Of a stretch of DNA of 64,000 nt, positions 27,082-34,658 are shown piece by piece. The notes below the pieces were generated by a model. It was not told the DNA's origin. It saw nothing but the letters and a program-made list of their open reading frames with translations, and made no database searches. The position numbers and the translations under genes were made by a program. The DNA is taken from positions 1 to 64,000 of the forward strand of contig NZ_FOAT01000016.1 of assembly GCF_900109655.1 (NCBI RefSeq), in the 5' to 3' direction. How positions within the stretch are numbered: the stretch's first letter is position 1; each line of letters opens with the position of its first letter. Source of the DNA: Hominimerdicola alba. Its GTDB lineage: Bacteria; Bacillota; Clostridia; Oscillospirales; Ruminococcaceae.

Positions 27082-28434
27082 ATGGTAGCAGCACAGACAT
27101 TTGCCGTTATCATCTTTGTCGGTATGTTCGTATTGATCGTGCTTGACAAGATCGAAAGGCAATATGTTACACTTGGCAGCGGTCTTCTCACGCTTGTGGT
27201 CGTATTCGGCTTGTGTATGAGGAACGGCTCTGCCATAGTCAGAACCCTCGCCCTGGGAGATTTCTTCAAAAAAGATTTCTGGTATCAGGTTGAGGAAAGC
27301 GAAAGCGCGGGCATCAACTGGGCGACGATAATATTCATCGCGGGCATGATGCTGATGGTAGAAGGTATGGCGAAAGCTGGATTTTTCCGATGGCTTTGCA
27401 TGAAGATAGCATTTCTTGTAAAATGCAAGACCGTCCCCGTCTTTCTGACATTCACAATACTCGCAGCAGTGCTTTCGATGTTCATCGACAGCATAACCGT
27501 TATCATGTTCCTTGCAGCAGTAACGGTGGAACTTGCGCATCTTCTGAAATTCAACCCCATACCCATGATCCTTTCCGAGATATTCTGCGCTAACCTTGGC
27601 GGCAGCGCAACTATGTGCGGAGATCCCCCCAACATAATCATCGGTACATCTCTGGGATTCTCTTTCTTCGATTTCCTTATGAACACAGGTATCGCGGCAA
27701 GCATCAGCCTTGCTGTTTCGATCATCTTCCTCTATCTGGCATTCAGGAAAGAGCTGGTCACCAAGGATGGCGAAAAGGTTGATATCTCCAAGCTTCCCAA
27801 GCCTTCCGAGGCTATAACCAACAAGAAGGATTTTATCGTAAGCAGCATTATTTTCGGCTGTGCGGTAGTTCTTCTAATCACCCACGGCACAACTCACCTT
27901 ACGGTTGCGACCATTGGTCTGTTCATTGGTATAATAACTCTTATCGCTAACGCCAAGCACGCATCCGAGATACTCAAAAAGGTGGATTACAAGACACTGC
28001 TGTTCTTCATCGGACTCTTCATCGTTGTAAGCGGTCTGGAAGAAACAGATATACTTGATAAGATCGCACAGTTCATTGAAAACATAAGCGGCGGCGATGT
28101 AAGGCTGATGATAGCTATAATCGTCTGGGTATCTGCAATTGCAAGTGCATTTGTTGATAATATACCCTTTGCTGCCACCATGGTGCCTGTCATCAAGAAC
28201 CTTGCTGCTGCATCGGGAACACCTATCAGCACACTGGCATGGGCACTGGCTATCGGTACGGACATCGGCGGAAGCGCAACACCTATCGGTGCTTCTGCTA
28301 ATGTTGTGGGCACATCTGTTGCAGCTAAGAACGGTCACCCCATAAGCTGGGGACGTTACTGCAAAAAGCTTGCGCCTGCCACAGTTATAGTTCTTACGAT
28401 TTCAACGATATATCTCTTTGTAAGATATGTCTAA
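27082..28434 (+). CDS. SLC13/ArsB/NhaD-type ion transporter
   Basis: 450 residues, about 11 membrane segments. GGSATMCGDPPNIIIGTSLG and GGSATPIGASANVVGTS are the paired re-entrant-loop motifs of the ion transporter superfamily, closest to the P-protein/ArsB/citrate-permease branch. The substrate could be an anion such as a dicarboxylate or arsenite, or Na+; sequence alone does not decide. TAGGAGG precedes the ATG. The cytidylate-kinase-like gene starts 17 nt downstream. Confidence 0.8.
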   Translation: MVAAQTFAVIIFVGMFVLIVLDKIERQYVTLGSGLLTLVVVFGLCMRNGSAIVRTLALGDFFKKDFWYQVEESESAGINWATIIFIAGMMLMVEGMAKAGFFRWLCMKIAFLVKCKTVPVFLTFTILAAVLSMFIDSITVIMFLAAVTVELAHLLKFNPIPMILSEIFCANLGGSATMCGDPPNIIIGTSLGFSFFDFLMNTGIAASISLAVSIIFLYLAFRKELVTKDGEKVDISKLPKPSEAITNKKDFIVSSIIFGCAVVLLITHGTTHLTVATIGLFIGIITLIANAKHASEILKKVDYKTLLFFIGLFIVVSGLEETDILDKIAQFIENISGGDVRLMIAIIVWVSAIASAFVDNIPFAATMVPVIKNLAAASGTPISTLAWALAIGTDIGGSATPIGASANVVGTSVAAKNGHPISWGRYCKKLAPATVIVLTISTIYLFVRYV

Positions 28435-28451
28435 GGTGAGGAGGTCAATCT

Positions 28452-29051
28452 ATGTCTCAGATCATTATTTCGATCGGCCGTGAATTCGGAAGCGGCGGGC
28501 GCGTTATTGCTCAGAAACTGGCGGAGAGGTTCGGTCTGCCCCTGTATGACAGACATCTCATAACCGAGATAGCCGAGAAAATGGGCATGACAGTTGAACA
28601 GGTAGAAAAGTACAATGAAGTCCCCAAGATGAAGCTTCTTTCAAGAAGAGTAAACGGATACAGCAATTCCATCGAGGACAATATCGCTGAGATGCAGTTC
28701 AATATCATTGATGAAAAGGCTGCAAGCGGCGAGTCTTTTGTGGTAGTGGGAAGATGTTCGGAGACAAAGCTGAAAAAGTACCCCGGACTGGTATCTCTGT
28801 TCATACTGGGCGATATGGACGCTAAGATCGAGCGTGTAATGCAGGTATATGAGCTCAGCCGCGAAGATGCGGAGAAGTTCATCGCTAAAAAGGACAAGAA
28901 GCGTAAACGCTACCACAACTACCATGTAACCGGCAAGTGGGGCGACTCCAGACTTTACGATCTTTCCATAAACAGCACAAAGCTTGGCATCGACAAGACT
29001 GTCGATATGCTGGCTGACTATATCAACGCCCGTTCTGAAGCACTGAAATGA
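28452..29051 (+). CDS. Cytidylate kinase-like family protein
   Basis: 199 residues. The P-loop is ISIGREFGSGGRVIAQKLAE, a form typical of the cytidylate kinase-like family rather than true Cmk. RCSETKL and the basic KKDKKRKRYHNYHV lid segment agree. The physiological substrate is not established for this family. It is cotranscribed with the upstream transporter (GAGGAGG ribosome site). Confidence 0.82.
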   Translation: MSQIIISIGREFGSGGRVIAQKLAERFGLPLYDRHLITEIAEKMGMTVEQVEKYNEVPKMKLLSRRVNGYSNSIEDNIAEMQFNIIDEKAASGESFVVVGRCSETKLKKYPGLVSLFILGDMDAKIERVMQVYELSREDAEKFIAKKDKKRKRYHNYHVTGKWGDSRLYDLSINSTKLGIDKTVDMLADYINARSEALK

Positions 29052-29102
29052 TCGGGTCTTCGTGGTGAACAGACAGGATTTTACTGCAATTTCACAGACG
29101 AT

Positions 29103-29147
29103 AAGAGCCATAATCTCCGTTTTTGAGAGTATGGCTCTTTGATTTTT
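29103..29147 (+). terminator. Terminator of the transporter/kinase operon
   Basis: AAGAGCCATA (29103-29112) pairs with TATGGCTCTT (29130-29139), with a small inner stem, followed by TTTGATTTTT. Confidence 0.8.
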
Positions 29148-29307
29148 CATCGCACATGTTGCTTGAAAAATATTGACTAAATATGAAGTTGCAGGTTCTG
29201 CAAAATGTAATTTTCAGGAAATTAATGTAAATTCATCGATTTTCACATTGTGAAATATTAAAGTGTGCATAAAAAATGTTCGTTTTTACAAAACTGATTT
29301 CACCCAC

Positions 29308-29336
29308 TTGACAAATCGAAGATCATGGTGTATACT
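29308..29336 (+). promoter_or_regulatory. Promoter of the amt-PII gene
   Basis: TTGACA (29308-29313) and TATACT (29331-29336) with a 17-nt spacer. Transcription should begin near 29343, giving a leader of about 125 nt. Confidence 0.85.
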
Positions 29337-29356
29337 TAGGCACATAAACAGCAACG

Positions 29357-29446
29357 GAGCTGCAAAGTTGAACGCTTTGCAGCTCTTTTGTTTATAATAA
29401 TCTGTGCAATGGGGTACAGGGAAGCTATAAGTTTCCTGTACCCCAT
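29357..29446 (+). promoter_or_regulatory. Attenuator-like leader of the amt-PII gene
   Basis: Two perfect hairpins lie between promoter and ribosome site. The first (GAGCTGCAAAG 29357-29367 with CTTTGCAGCTC 29375-29385) is followed by TTTTGTTT and has terminator form. The second (29409-29420 with 29435-29446, 12 bp) ends 9 nt before the GGAGG. A terminator upstream of the gene implies that readthrough is regulated, for instance by an antiterminator responding to nitrogen. No competing antiterminator stem was identified. Confidence 0.6.
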
Positions 29447-29468
29447 TTGCGTTCTGGAGGTAATAGTT

Positions 29469-31289
29469 ATGGACGTAAACGAAGTTTTACGGCAAGTAAG
29501 CGAAAGCACCGATAAGACAGTCTTCGGTGTGTGGTTCATGATAGCGGTTGCGCTGGTGTTCTTTATGCAGGCCGGGTTTGCAATGGTGGAAACAGGCTTC
29601 ACAAGAGCGAAAAACGCAGGTAATATTATCATGAAGAACCTGATGGACTTCTGTATCGGTACAGTTGCATTCATCGCTATCGGTTTCGGACTTCTGCTGG
29701 GCGAAGATGCCGCAGGCTTTATCGGTAAGCCCGGTTTTGATATTTTTACAAGCTATGACAGTTTTGCATGGGATCAGTTCGTATTCAACCTTGTGTTCTG
29801 CGCAACAACAGCGACCATCGTTTCGGGCGCTATGGCAGAACGTACCAAGTTCCTCTCTTATTGCATCTATTCGGGTATCATCAGTGCTCTGATCTACCCG
29901 ATAGAAGCTCACTGGATCTGGGGCGGCGGCTGGCTGGCTCAGATGGGCTTCCACGATCTTTCCGGTTCATGTGCGATCCACATGGTCGGCGGTGTCTGTG
30001 CACTGATCGGTGCTAAGATCGTCGGACCCCGTATCGGTAAGTTCACCAAGACAAAGGACGGCGACATCAAGGTAAACGCTATCCCCGGTCACAACCTGAT
30101 AATCGGTGCTCTGGGTGTATTCATCCTCTGGTTCGGATGGTACGGTTTCAACCCCGCAGCTGCTTCCAGCGTTGGTCAGCTTGATTCCATCTTCCTGACA
30201 ACAACAGTTGCTCCTGCAATCGCAACTGTAACAGTAATGGTCTTCACTTGGCTGAAGTACGGTAAGCCTGATGTTTCAATGTGTCTGAACGCTTCTCTGG
30301 CAGGTCTGGTTGGTATCACCGCAGGCTGCGACGTTATGGACTGCTTCGGTTCAATAATGGTCGGCATCGTTTCCGGCTTCCTGGTATGCTTCGGCGTATG
30401 GTTCCTTGATTACAAGCTCCACATCGATGATCCCGTTGGTGCGGTTGCAGTTCACATGATGAACGGTATCTGGGGTACTATCGCAGTTGGTCTTTTCGCA
30501 ACAGAGAGCGCTCCCGGATATGCTATCCAGATAGAGTGCGGCGGCATCAAGGCTGAGGGTCTGTTCTACGGCGGCGGATTTGAGCAGCTCGGTCTTCAGC
30601 TCCTGGGATTTGTAAGTGTTGCAGCATGGGCAGCAGTTTCCATAGCAATAACATTCCTTATCATCAAGTACACCATCGGTCTCAGAGCTTCCGAGCAGGA
30701 AGAGATCATCGGTCTGGATATCACAGAGCATGGTCTGGTATCCTCTTATGCAGACTTTGCACCTTCCATGAACGATGCTTCTGTATACGGCTACACCAAG
30801 GACGATGCAAAGAGCGTTAAGAAAGTCGGCAGAGATGTTCCTCCTATCGTTCCTGTATCTGTTGAAAAGGCAGTTGAAGTTGAGAGCTATGTTGCTCCTT
30901 CTCCTAACGGTCAGCCCAAGATGACAAAGATCGTTGTAGTATTCAAGGAACAGAAATTACAGGATTTCATCCAGGCTATGGAATCCATAGATGTAACAGG
31001 TATCACCATCACCCACGTACTGGGCTGCGGTATGCAGAACGGTCAGCGCCACTACTACAGAGGTACAAGCATAGAAATGAACCTGCTGCCTAAGGTAAAG
31101 GCTGAGATAGTTGTATGCGCAGTACCTGTAAACACAGTTATCGATGCAGCGCGTTCCGCATTGTACACAGGCAACTATGGTGACGGCAAGCTGTTCGTTT
31201 ATCCGATAGAGAACGTAGTTAAGGTTCGTACAGGCGAACAGGGCTACGATGCTCTTCAGAACTTTGATGACGAAGCTCCTGCAACCTGA
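29469..31289 (+). CDS. amt: Ammonium transporter fused to a PII signalling domain
   Basis: 606 residues from ATG 29469, which follows CTGGAGG; an upstream in-frame ATG at 29388 lies inside the leader hairpins and is rejected. Residues about 15-440 are an Amt/Rh channel with 11 membrane segments (MQAGFAMVETGFTRAKNAGN, HWIWGGGWLAQMG, AAVHMMNGIWGT). After a linker, residues about 488-600 are a GlnB/GlnK-type PII domain with YYRGTSIEMNLLPKVKAEIVV. At the position of the PII uridylylation Tyr51 there is Ile535, so control by uridylylation is unlikely. The fusion would place a 2-oxoglutarate/ATP-sensing gate directly on the channel. Confidence 0.92.
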   Translation: MDVNEVLRQVSESTDKTVFGVWFMIAVALVFFMQAGFAMVETGFTRAKNAGNIIMKNLMDFCIGTVAFIAIGFGLLLGEDAAGFIGKPGFDIFTSYDSFAWDQFVFNLVFCATTATIVSGAMAERTKFLSYCIYSGIISALIYPIEAHWIWGGGWLAQMGFHDLSGSCAIHMVGGVCALIGAKIVGPRIGKFTKTKDGDIKVNAIPGHNLIIGALGVFILWFGWYGFNPAAASSVGQLDSIFLTTTVAPAIATVTVMVFTWLKYGKPDVSMCLNASLAGLVGITAGCDVMDCFGSIMVGIVSGFLVCFGVWFLDYKLHIDDPVGAVAVHMMNGIWGTIAVGLFATESAPGYAIQIECGGIKAEGLFYGGGFEQLGLQLLGFVSVAAWAAVSIAITFLIIKYTIGLRASEQEEIIGLDITEHGLVSSYADFAPSMNDASVYGYTKDDAKSVKKVGRDVPPIVPVSVEKAVEVESYVAPSPNGQPKMTKIVVVFKEQKLQDFIQAMESIDVTGITITHVLGCGMQNGQRHYYRGTSIEMNLLPKVKAEIVVCAVPVNTVIDAARSALYTGNYGDGKLFVYPIENVVKVRTGEQGYDALQNFDDEAPAT

Positions 31290-31398
31290 TGATATAGTTA
31301 ACAACATTGAAATTGCTTCTTTGCGAACTTCGCAAAAGCATATATCGAACTTTCACTCGTTCTCAAAGTTCAACTTCTAATGTAGTTAACTACAAACA

Positions 31399-31437
31399 AA
31401 AAATGACGGTCATCTTTTTGGTGATCGTCATTTTTTT
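31399..31437 (+). terminator. Bidirectional terminator
   Basis: AAAAATGACG (31399-31408) pairs with CGTCATTTTT (31426-31435), with an inner TCATC/GGTGA stem. T-runs on both strands serve amt-PII and the convergent gene at 31449. A small hairpin CTTTGCG/CGCAAAAG lies at about 31320-31338. Confidence 0.85.
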
Positions 31438-31448
31438 ATACTGATTTT

Positions 31449-32000
31449 TCAGCAGGTGATAAAAGATATCATATCCCATGCATATGGTAAATTTGATTCT
31501 GCCCATGCAGCAATTATCCTTATCTCTTTCGCTTGCTGAACGATACGTTCATCAAGATCTTCATATTTTGCATCGGGAACTATCTCAAACTCTATACCGC
31601 TTCCGATGATACCGTTTTCGGAATAGGGAAGTATCCTTGTTCTGTCAGCATATAACTCGGGATACCAAAACTTGTAGCCTTCTTCAATGTCTTCTGTATC
31701 AGCCCACCCGAACCCGAATACATATCCGTCATTTTCGCATATAGCGTTCTTTGTGTTTTCACCGCCGCCATCGGATCTGAGTTCGCCTGTTGAATAACTG
31801 ATGAAGTATGTGTCGCCGTCAGTAGAGTTTTCTATCGGTATAATAATAGTATATAATCCCGATGGATAAAGTCTTGCTACGTCATTGAGCGGATAATAGT
31901 CAAAACTATCCGCCCCCTGTATTACCTCAAACTCAACTGCTGTACCGTTTTTTATGACTTCGATATGACCGAATGGCGTGCTTAATATCTTTGTATTCAT
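31449..32000 (-). CDS. Hypothetical protein
   Basis: 183 residues, acidic, soluble, no signal peptide. AGGTGATAG precedes the ATG. It contains YNTI-like beta-rich segments and a GYVFGFGWADTEDIEEGY stretch. No family was recognised. It is a single gene between two terminators, convergent with amt-PII and divergent from the xylanase. Confidence 0.6.
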   Translation of the reverse strand: MNTKILSTPFGHIEVIKNGTAVEFEVIQGADSFDYYPLNDVARLYPSGLYTIIIPIENSTDGDTYFISYSTGELRSDGGGENTKNAICENDGYVFGFGWADTEDIEEGYKFWYPELYADRTRILPYSENGIIGSGIEFEIVPDAKYEDLDERIVQQAKEIRIIAAWAESNLPYAWDMISFITC

Positions 32001-32224
32001 TTTCTATCACCTGACTTTTTTGCTTTATATATTATAATAGTATATCTGTTTTAGGATATGTTTTGACAATTATAGCATGAAATATAGTGTAAGTCAATAA
32101 TAAATCGGTTATACGTCATTTGCTTTCTTCCGTACACCCTCTAATTATGTATGGGATATGATAAAAAGATAAAAATATTGAACAAATAATATCCACTTTT
32201 TACACCAAATGTCCACGATGTGAG

Positions 32225-32253
32225 TTGACCTCTTGGGATAAATTTAGTATAAT
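32225..32253 (+). promoter_or_regulatory. Promoter of the xylanase gene
   Basis: TTGACC (32225-32230) and TATAAT (32248-32253) with a 17-nt spacer; leader about 78 nt. Confidence 0.8.
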
Positions 32254-32336
32254 ATAATAACAAAATGGGATATGTGCTTATTTAATAAGCGCGGGTTTTG
32301 ATTGTTTTTATACACAATCAGAAGGAGGAGTTTAAT

Positions 32337-34511
32337 ATGAAAATCAACACCAGTGTTAAAAAGCTGACCTCCGCATTTGCTGCGGGCGCTCTGCTTTTTT
32401 CACAGTCAGCATTCCTGTCTAATGTGACGATTGAGGCAAATGCTGCAAGTATGTGTACTGCCAATGTGAATAAGACCTATCAGAAGATAGATGGCTTTGG
32501 CGGTATCAACCACGTTGAGTGGTACGGTGACCTGACTGATTCGGATCGTGCTATCGCTTTTGGAAACGGTAATGATCAGCTGGGCTGCACAATTCTGAGA
32601 GTATATGTAAACCCTGATAAAAACCAGTGGTACAAAGTTCTCCCGACAGCACAGTATGCTGCTAAGAGAGGCATCACCATTTTCGCTTCACCTTGGGAGC
32701 CGCCCGCAAGTCTGGCTGAAAACGGCTCTGCTTACGGCGGTAAGCTCCATCTTCCTAAAAAAAATTACGGAGCATACGCTCAGCACCTTAATGATTTCGG
32801 TAAATACATGAAGCAGAACGGTGTTGATCTGTATGCTGTCTCTGTACAGAACGAGCCGGACTACGCTAAGGAATGGACAGCTTGGACGCCGGACGAGACT
32901 ACTGACTTCATTGCTAACTACGGCAATCAGATAACCAGTACAAAGCTCATGTCGCCCGAATCATTCCAGTATGGCGCATATAACAATGGTAAGGACTACT
33001 ACTCAAAGATCCTTAATAACTCAAAAGCTTATGCAAACTGCGACATATTCGGAACTCACTTTTACGGCACACCCAGAAGTAAGATGGACTTCCCGGCACT
33101 TGAAAACTGCGGCAAACAGCTGTGGATGACTGAAGTATATGTTCCTGACAGCAATGTCGATTCAAACAAATGGCCTGATAACCTGAAACAGGCTGTAAGC
33201 ATTCATGATTCAATGGTTGTAGGCGGTATGCAGGCTTACGTTGTATGGCCTCTTCGCCGTAATTACAGCATTCTCCGTGAAGATACACACAAGATGTCAA
33301 AGCGTGGTTATGCTTTCGCACAGTACTCTAAGTTCGTTCGTCCCGGCGATGTTCGTATAGATATCACCGAGCAGCCTGCATCTAACGTTTTTGTATCTGC
33401 ATACAAGAACAATAATAATCAGGTAACTATCGTTGCTATAAATAACAGCAATTCAGGTTATTCACAGCAGTTCTCGCTGAACGGCAAGACCATCATCGAT
33501 GTTGACAGATGGCGTACATCAAGCAGCGAGAGCCTGGCTAAGACTGACAATCTCACAATCGAAAACGGCACAACTTTCTGGGCACAGCTTCCCGCACAGA
33601 GCGTTTCAACTTTTGTTTGTACTCTTAGCGGCGGCAGCACCGGCGGTAACGGCGGCACAGGATCTTCAGGTTCTTCAGGTTCTTCCGAACTTGATTCCGA
33701 CGGATACTACTTCCACGATACATTCGAGGATGAAATAACTTGGCAGGCACACGGCAGTACAGAACTCCAGAAGTCCGGCAGAACACCTTACAAGGGTTCT
33801 GAGGCTGTGGTAGTTACTAACCGTACAAGCGCTTGGATGGGTGCAGAACGTACACTTCCTTCAGGTGTACAGAACGGTAAGGCATACAGCTTCTCTGTAA
33901 ACGTTACCGAACTTGATGGTGATGATACAGAAACCTTCTATCTCAAGCTGAACTATACTGATTCTAGCGGAACAGCACACTATTCTACAATTGCAGAGGG
34001 TGTTTGCCCCAAGGGCAAGTATCTGCAGCTCAGCAATACAAACTACACTATCCCTTCTGATGCAGTTAATCCTGTTATCTATGTAGAAACTAAGGATACC
34101 ACTTCAAACTTCTACATTGATGAAGCTATCTGCGCACCTGCAGGCAAGAGTCTTCCCGGTGCAGGTATCCCTGAGATACCTCAGACTAATACCAATACCA
34201 ACACTAACACTCAGACACCTACCAATGATACTTATCCTAAGAGTATCCAGGTGAACTACAGTGCTCAGTATCATCAGATCCAGTTCACATGGAGCCCTGT
34301 TCAGAATGCTCAGAACTACGGTATCGCAGTTTATCTGGCAGGCAAGTGGAGAATCCAGACTCAGTCAATCTCCGGTTCTTCTACATCTTACGTAACTCCT
34401 AAGAACCTGACACCCGGCATGAGCTACAAGGTAGCTATCGCTGCTAAGGTCAACGGTACATGGGACGTAAATAATGCTATCAAGAATGCAGTTATTGTAA
34501 CTGTTGTTTAA
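32337..34511 (+). CDS. Secreted GH30 glucuronoxylanase with CBM22 and CBM37-like modules
   Basis: 724 residues from ATG 32337 after GAAGGAGG. Signal peptide about 1-37. The GH30 catalytic domain (about 38-430) starts NKTYQKIDGFGGINHVEWYGDL; the acid/base is Glu173 (VQNEPDY) and the nucleophile Glu266 (WMTEVYV), the pattern of GH30 subfamily 8 endoxylanases that act on glucuronoxylan. A Gly/Ser linker (about 437-458) leads to a CBM22 module (about 459-608). A Thr/Asn linker follows, then a C-terminal module (about 630-724) with YGIAVYLAGKWRIQTQ and KNLTPGMSYKVAIAAKV, as in R. albus CBM37. There is no dockerin, so attachment would rely on the C-terminal module. Confidence 0.92.
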   Translation: MKINTSVKKLTSAFAAGALLFSQSAFLSNVTIEANAASMCTANVNKTYQKIDGFGGINHVEWYGDLTDSDRAIAFGNGNDQLGCTILRVYVNPDKNQWYKVLPTAQYAAKRGITIFASPWEPPASLAENGSAYGGKLHLPKKNYGAYAQHLNDFGKYMKQNGVDLYAVSVQNEPDYAKEWTAWTPDETTDFIANYGNQITSTKLMSPESFQYGAYNNGKDYYSKILNNSKAYANCDIFGTHFYGTPRSKMDFPALENCGKQLWMTEVYVPDSNVDSNKWPDNLKQAVSIHDSMVVGGMQAYVVWPLRRNYSILREDTHKMSKRGYAFAQYSKFVRPGDVRIDITEQPASNVFVSAYKNNNNQVTIVAINNSNSGYSQQFSLNGKTIIDVDRWRTSSSESLAKTDNLTIENGTTFWAQLPAQSVSTFVCTLSGGSTGGNGGTGSSGSSGSSELDSDGYYFHDTFEDEITWQAHGSTELQKSGRTPYKGSEAVVVTNRTSAWMGAERTLPSGVQNGKAYSFSVNVTELDGDDTETFYLKLNYTDSSGTAHYSTIAEGVCPKGKYLQLSNTNYTIPSDAVNPVIYVETKDTTSNFYIDEAICAPAGKSLPGAGIPEIPQTNTNTNTNTQTPTNDTYPKSIQVNYSAQYHQIQFTWSPVQNAQNYGIAVYLAGKWRIQTQSISGSSTSYVTPKNLTPGMSYKVAIAAKVNGTWDVNNAIKNAVIVTVV

Positions 34512-34547
34512 TGTGCTTGATCCACTGAACTAAATAGAAAAAATCTA

Positions 34548-34612
34548 AGAAGAAAGAATAACGAGTAAAGTGTTATCCCATTTTGTTCAATGTTATTCTT
34601 TCTTCTGTTTTA
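34548..34612 (+). terminator. Terminator of the xylanase gene
   Basis: Perfect 15-bp stem: 34548-34562 with 34592-34606, followed by GTTTTAT; the loop is 29 nt. Confidence 0.75.
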
Positions 34613-34616
34613 TAGG

Positions 34617-34652
34617 CAAAAATCAGGGAGACCGTTTTTTACAGTCTCCCTG
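34617..34652 (-). terminator. Terminator of the XylR-like regulator gene
   Basis: CAGGGAGAC (34624-34632) pairs with GTCTCCCTG (34644-34652). On the minus strand ATTTTTG follows. Confidence 0.8.
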
Positions 34653-34658
34653 GTTGTA

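Noticed and set aside
29388-29468. N-terminal extension of the ammonium transporter
   Set aside because: It would be encoded inside the leader hairpin; the ATG at 29469 has a strong ribosome site and gives the expected N-terminus.
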